Shown: positions 60,954 to 64,000 of the stretch, one piece after another
Layout: each line of letters opens with the position of its first letter
Position numbering within the stretch: the stretch's first letter is position 1
NCBI GenBank assembly: GCA_947494145.1
Contig: CANLTZ010000002.1
Span: 372,001-436,000 of the forward strand
Direction: 5' to 3'
DNA length: 64,000 nucleotides
Source: an uncultured Jannaschia sp.
GTDB lineage: Bacteria > Pseudomonadota > Alphaproteobacteria > Rhodobacterales > Rhodobacteraceae
Position numbers and translations under genes: made by a program
The notes under the pieces: model-generated
What the model saw: the letters and a program-made list of their open reading frames with translations, nothing else
Told to the model about the DNA's origin: nothing
Database searches by the model: none

Positions 60954-61610
60954 ATGGTGAAGCTCGACATCTTGTCCGACCCGATTTGCCCGTGGTGCCA
61001 TATCGGGCGGGCCCATCTGTTCCGCGCCCTGGAAGCCCACCCCGACCATGTCTTCGCGCTGGAATGGCACCCGTTCCAGCTAAACCCCGACATGCCCCAA
61101 GGCGGCATGGATCGTCGCGACTATCTGGAGCGGAAGTTTGGCGGCAAGGACGGCGCGGTGCGCGCCTACGCGCCAGTGCTGGAAGCCGCCGAGGCCGCAG
61201 GGCTCGACATAGATTTCGGGGCCATTGCGCGCACGCCAAACACGCTGGATGCGCACCGGCTGATCCATTGGGCGGGCTTGGAAGGACGGCAGACGCCCGT
61301 GGTGGCCGCGCTGTTCGAGGCCTATTTCGAGAAGGGTCAAGATATCGGCGACCGCGCCGTTCTGGTGGAGATCGCCGAAAGCCGCGGGATGGAAGGCGAG
61401 ATGGTCGAACGTCTGCTGGCCAGCGACGCCGACGTCGATGAGGTTAGCGCCCGCGATGCCCATGCGCGCGAGCGGGGCGTGACCGGCGTGCCCACCTTCG
61501 TTGTGGCCAATCAAGCGGTGCTGGGCGGTGCGCAACCACCCGAGCTTTGGGGGCAAGTCATCGAAGACATCGCTGCCCAATTGCAGGAGCAAGGCGCCGA
61601 CGCGCCATGA
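60954..61610 (+). CDS. DsbA-family (FrnE-like) oxidoreductase
   Basis: 218 residues from ATG 60954 (MVKLDILSDPICPWCHIGRA). The thioredoxin-fold CPWC motif near residue 12 with WHPFQLNPDMPQGGMDRRDY and the cis-Pro loop GVTGVPTFVVANQAVLGGAQ identify the FrnE/DsbA-2 group. No signal peptide, so cytosolic, with likely thiol-disulfide or isomerase activity in stress or polyketide-like pathways. Overlaps the MFS gene (ATGA), so the two are co-translated. Confidence 0.9.
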   Translation: MVKLDILSDPICPWCHIGRAHLFRALEAHPDHVFALEWHPFQLNPDMPQGGMDRRDYLERKFGGKDGAVRAYAPVLEAAEAAGLDIDFGAIARTPNTLDAHRLIHWAGLEGRQTPVVAALFEAYFEKGQDIGDRAVLVEIAESRGMEGEMVERLLASDADVDEVSARDAHARERGVTGVPTFVVANQAVLGGAQPPELWGQVIEDIAAQLQEQGADAP

Positions 61611-62842
61611 CCGACGCGGCAATTCGGCCAAGCGGCGGGCCGCGCGCGCTGTCCATGCCCGAATTCGTGGCGTTGATGGCGATGCTATCGGCCACCATCG
61701 CCTTTTCCATCGACGCCATGTTGCCCGCTTTGCCCGAGATGGGACAAAGCCTGTCGCCCGATGTGCCCAACCGTGCGCAGCTTGTCATCGTGGCCTTCGT
61801 TCTGGGTATGGGGGCGGGGACGTTGTTTGCCGGGCCGTTGTCGGATGCTTTAGGGCGCAAGCGCGTGATGCTTGGGGGCGCGGCGCTATACTGCCTTGGG
61901 GCAGCGGCGGCGGCCTTCGCGCCGACATTGGAGTGGCTGCTCGTGGCACGTTTGGTGCAGGGCGTGGGTGCCAGTGGGCCACGGGTGGCGGCGCAGGCCA
62001 TGATCCGGGATTTGTATGCGGGCCGCGACATGGCGCGGGTGTCGAGCTTCGTCATGATGACCTTCACCCTGGTCCCGGCCGTGGCACCCCTGTTGGGGGC
62101 CTGGATCATCGCGGGTTTTGGTTGGCGGGGGATTTTCTGGGTCTTCGTGTTGTTCGCGGTCGTGTCCGCTGCGTGGCTGGCCATTCGCCAGCCCGAGACT
62201 TTGGCCCCCGAGGCGCGGCGGCCACTGAATTTCGCGCGGCTGCGGCACGCGGCGGCAGAGGTCTTTGCCCATGCCAATGTGCGCCGTGCGATCATGGTGC
62301 AGACGCTGGTCTTCGGGATGCTGTTTGCGACCATCATGAGCGTCCAGCCGGTCTTCGACGTCACCTTCGGGCGGGCGGAAAGCTTTCCGATCTGGTTCGG
62401 TGTCGTGGCCGTTCTGGCGGGCTCCGCCAGTTTTCTGAACGCGCATCTGGTTGGGCGGCTGGGGATGCTTTGGCTGCTGCGCCGGGCCCTGGCGGGGCAT
62501 TTGGTGCTGTCGGTCGTGCTGGTGGCGCTGTGGCTGAGCGGAGCGCTGCCTGATGCGGCGCAATTCCCGCTTTTCGTGCTTTGGCAGGTGGGCAGTTTCG
62601 CTTTGGCGGGGCTGACCATTGGCAACCTGAATGCCATCGCCATGCAGCCCATGGGCCATATCGCTGGGATGGCGGCCTCGGTCATTTCGGCGGTGAGCAC
62701 CATTTTGGCAGGCGCCATTGCGGTGCCCATCGGGCAAGCTTTTAACGGCACACCGGTGCCGTTAATGGCGGGAGTGGCTCTATGTGCTGGGGTTGGGCTG
62801 TGGCTAGCAGCAGGTCTGCGGGAGGAGCCTGTGGCGCTCTGA
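61607..62842 (+). CDS. MFS multidrug exporter, Bcr/CflA family
   Basis: 411 residues with twelve hydrophobic segments. FSIDAMLPALPEMGQSLSPD near residue 33 is the Bcr/CflA hallmark; GPLSDALGRKRVMLGGAALY is the MFS motif A, and LVQGVGASGPRVAAQAMIRD follows. Proton-driven export of drugs such as bicyclomycin or sulfonamides, or of metabolites, is known for the family. Coupled to the FrnE-like gene. After it (62843-63087) I see no gene. Confidence 0.92.
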   Translation: MTDAAIRPSGGPRALSMPEFVALMAMLSATIAFSIDAMLPALPEMGQSLSPDVPNRAQLVIVAFVLGMGAGTLFAGPLSDALGRKRVMLGGAALYCLGAAAAAFAPTLEWLLVARLVQGVGASGPRVAAQAMIRDLYAGRDMARVSSFVMMTFTLVPAVAPLLGAWIIAGFGWRGIFWVFVLFAVVSAAWLAIRQPETLAPEARRPLNFARLRHAAAEVFAHANVRRAIMVQTLVFGMLFATIMSVQPVFDVTFGRAESFPIWFGVVAVLAGSASFLNAHLVGRLGMLWLLRRALAGHLVLSVVLVALWLSGALPDAAQFPLFVLWQVGSFALAGLTIGNLNAIAMQPMGHIAGMAASVISAVSTILAGAIAVPIGQAFNGTPVPLMAGVALCAGVGLWLAAGLREEPVAL

Positions 62843-63087
62843 GGGCATTTAGGCTGGCTCTTCGGCGTGACCCGATCTCGTGCAAGCCGATCTGCTAGTG
62901 GGCGAGGGGCGGTGTTCTAACAGGTTTTCTGGCGCGCATTATGACTGCCAGGCCATTCCTCAGATCAAGCGGCGCACCAAGGGACCTCATATCGCCGGGC
63001 CGAGAGGCAGCCTTGCGATGGACCGGCGCATTGCGGGCTTGAGTTCCGTTCTGGGGCGAAGCAACAATGTTCATCTCAGACCGAGAC

Positions 63088-64000
63088 TTACCCTGGCAAC
63101 GTCTCGCGGAATGTGTCTGTCAGGCAGGCGATGATGGCGGCTCGGCTCTGCGGTGCCATGGAATCCAGACTTTGGATGCAGGCATAGGGTGCGCGGCCAT
63201 TGGCGATGGTGTCCAGCACGGTAGGGTCAGCCTCCGACCGGCCCGGGCGCAAATAGGCCACGGGGCGCGGGGTGGCGGTCACGGCGCGACCGGCGGTCAG
63301 GTCCAGTTGGTTGGCGAGGTTGAGCGGGAGGAACTGCGCGGCGTCGCGGAAGCGGTGCCCGATCTGGTGGGCGAGGGCGTCAGGGTTGGCAGCGCACCAG
63401 TCGCGCAGCGTGGCCGGGTGGAAGGGGGCGGGGCGATGGGCGGTTTGCAGGAAGTGGCCTGTACCCGCGATCGCGGCGGCGCGGGCTTGGGCGGCGATGT
63501 GGCCGGGGCGCGGGGCGCGCCTTGTGGCCCTCGCCGTCAAGCTGCGTAAGGCAGCCTTGGCCAGCGGCCATCGCGTGGGGCGCAGGTGGCCTTCCAGACG
63601 TAGGCGCCCTGCATCGTCCACGATGTGGGCTGGCTTCAGCGGCGCGGTCAGGAAGAAATCATCGTTGAGGTAAAGCGCCACGGGCGCGAGGTCGGGGCAG
63701 CGCCAGAGCATGGTCTCAATACTGCGGGAGTTGAAGGTGGGCAGCGCATCTTCGTGCCCCGCAAAGAGCGTGGTGTGATCGACGACGCGCAGGCGGTCGC
63801 TGTCGCAAAGCCCCGCATTGATGAAGTGGGCAATGTCGGGGGGCGTTCGGGCATCCGTCAAGATGTGGATGCGACGGATCCAGGGGGCGTTTTTGAGAAG
63901 GGAGGCGATGCAGAAGCGCAATTCTCCGCTATGCGCGAAGCGGGTGGGGGCGGTGGCCGAAGGGGCCGGGTGCGCACCCGCGCGAACGGCATCGCGCTTG
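63088..64000 (-). CDS. Stealth-family sugar-phosphate transferase, N-terminus beyond window
   Basis: At least 303 residues; the frame stays open to the right edge, so the start lies outside. FAHSGELRFCIASLLKNAPW and IRRIHILTDARTPP, then ALPTFNSRSIETMLWRCPDL and ALYLNDDFFLTAPLKP, are the conserved region 2 motifs of Stealth proteins, which transfer hexose-1-phosphate in capsule or exopolysaccharide synthesis (GlcNAc-1-phosphotransferase relatives). The C-terminal part holds AAIAGTGHFLQTAHRPAPFH and PLNLANQLDLTAG. A TTG at 63921 is not the true start. Confidence 0.85.
   Translation of the reverse strand, partial: KRDAVRAGAHPAPSATAPTRFAHSGELRFCIASLLKNAPWIRRIHILTDARTPPDIAHFINAGLCDSDRLRVVDHTTLFAGHEDALPTFNSRSIETMLWRCPDLAPVALYLNDDFFLTAPLKPAHIVDDAGRLRLEGHLRPTRWPLAKAALRSLTARATRRAPRPGHIAAQARAAAIAGTGHFLQTAHRPAPFHPATLRDWCAANPDALAHQIGHRFRDAAQFLPLNLANQLDLTAGRAVTATPRPVAYLRPGRSEADPTVLDTIANGRAPYACIQSLDSMAPQSRAAIIACLTDTFRETLPG

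Overview
The window is a 64 kb piece of chromosome from an alphaproteobacterium, most likely a member of the Rhodobacteraceae (Roseobacter/Rhodobacter group). The reasons are the high GC content, the gene order ybgC-tolQRAB-pal-cpoB-tilS-ftsH, the clusters ruvCAB, fhs-folD and cobT/cobS, and intergenic repeats built on TTCATCCTGGCNAAAATACT followed by a G-rich palindrome. I saw no rRNA, tRNA, CRISPR array or prophage. Nearly all of the sequence is ordinary core genome with tight gene spacing and many ATGA-type overlaps.

Layout: 0-2.4 kb holds a small exported protein and purD. 2.5-3.8 kb holds two tandem GRDP-like (DUF1399) membrane proteins with Gly-Cys tails. 3.8-9 kb holds xseA, ruvBAC, a DUF1127 protein and prmA. 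9.1-19.7 kb is the Tol-Pal envelope cluster ending in tilS and a TTG-started ftsH. 19.8-30.5 kb holds a MOSC protein, fhs-folD for one-carbon metabolism, an esterase, small membrane and ankyrin proteins, divergent cobT/cobS for cobalamin lower-ligand assembly, a TerB-DnaJ protein and an EEP nuclease. 30.9-37.2 kb holds glpK, a second copy of the small exported protein, and a tesA / ybbA-ybbP-like module. 37.4-40.3 kb is a phytase-like esterase gene split by an 830 bp IS5-family element. 40.4-49 kb is an accessory cluster: a dipeptide-type ABC transporter (two permeases and a double ATPase, no binding protein), a VOC protein, an aldehyde dehydrogenase, an SDR, a cupin, an unknown protein and a P1-family (DmpA-like) peptidase. 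49-64 kb holds a third exported family member, tadA, a pseudouridine synthase with a repetitive basic tail, yciB, a DMT transporter, ftsY, a lytic transglycosylase, a fused NuoE-NuoF-type diaphorase without a catalytic partner, an alkB-type monooxygenase, a FrnE/DsbA-like protein, an MFS exporter and a Stealth-type phosphotransferase that runs off the right edge.

The most unusual signal is a dispersed family of small exported proteins (350-703, 32729-33082, 49322-49543). They end in the same tail, IRRQN(A/L)EDE. Two copies carry internal FNQDFD(G/T)QDN-like repeats, and all three have a shared imperfect palindrome upstream. Copies 1 and 2 also share their downstream flank and terminator, and a related 3' flank without any recognisable gene lies at about 60.68-60.83 kb. 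This looks like a duplicated, co-regulated unit of unknown function. The second clear observation is the IS insertion. Removing the element and one copy of its CTAG duplication restores a single 701-codon reading frame.
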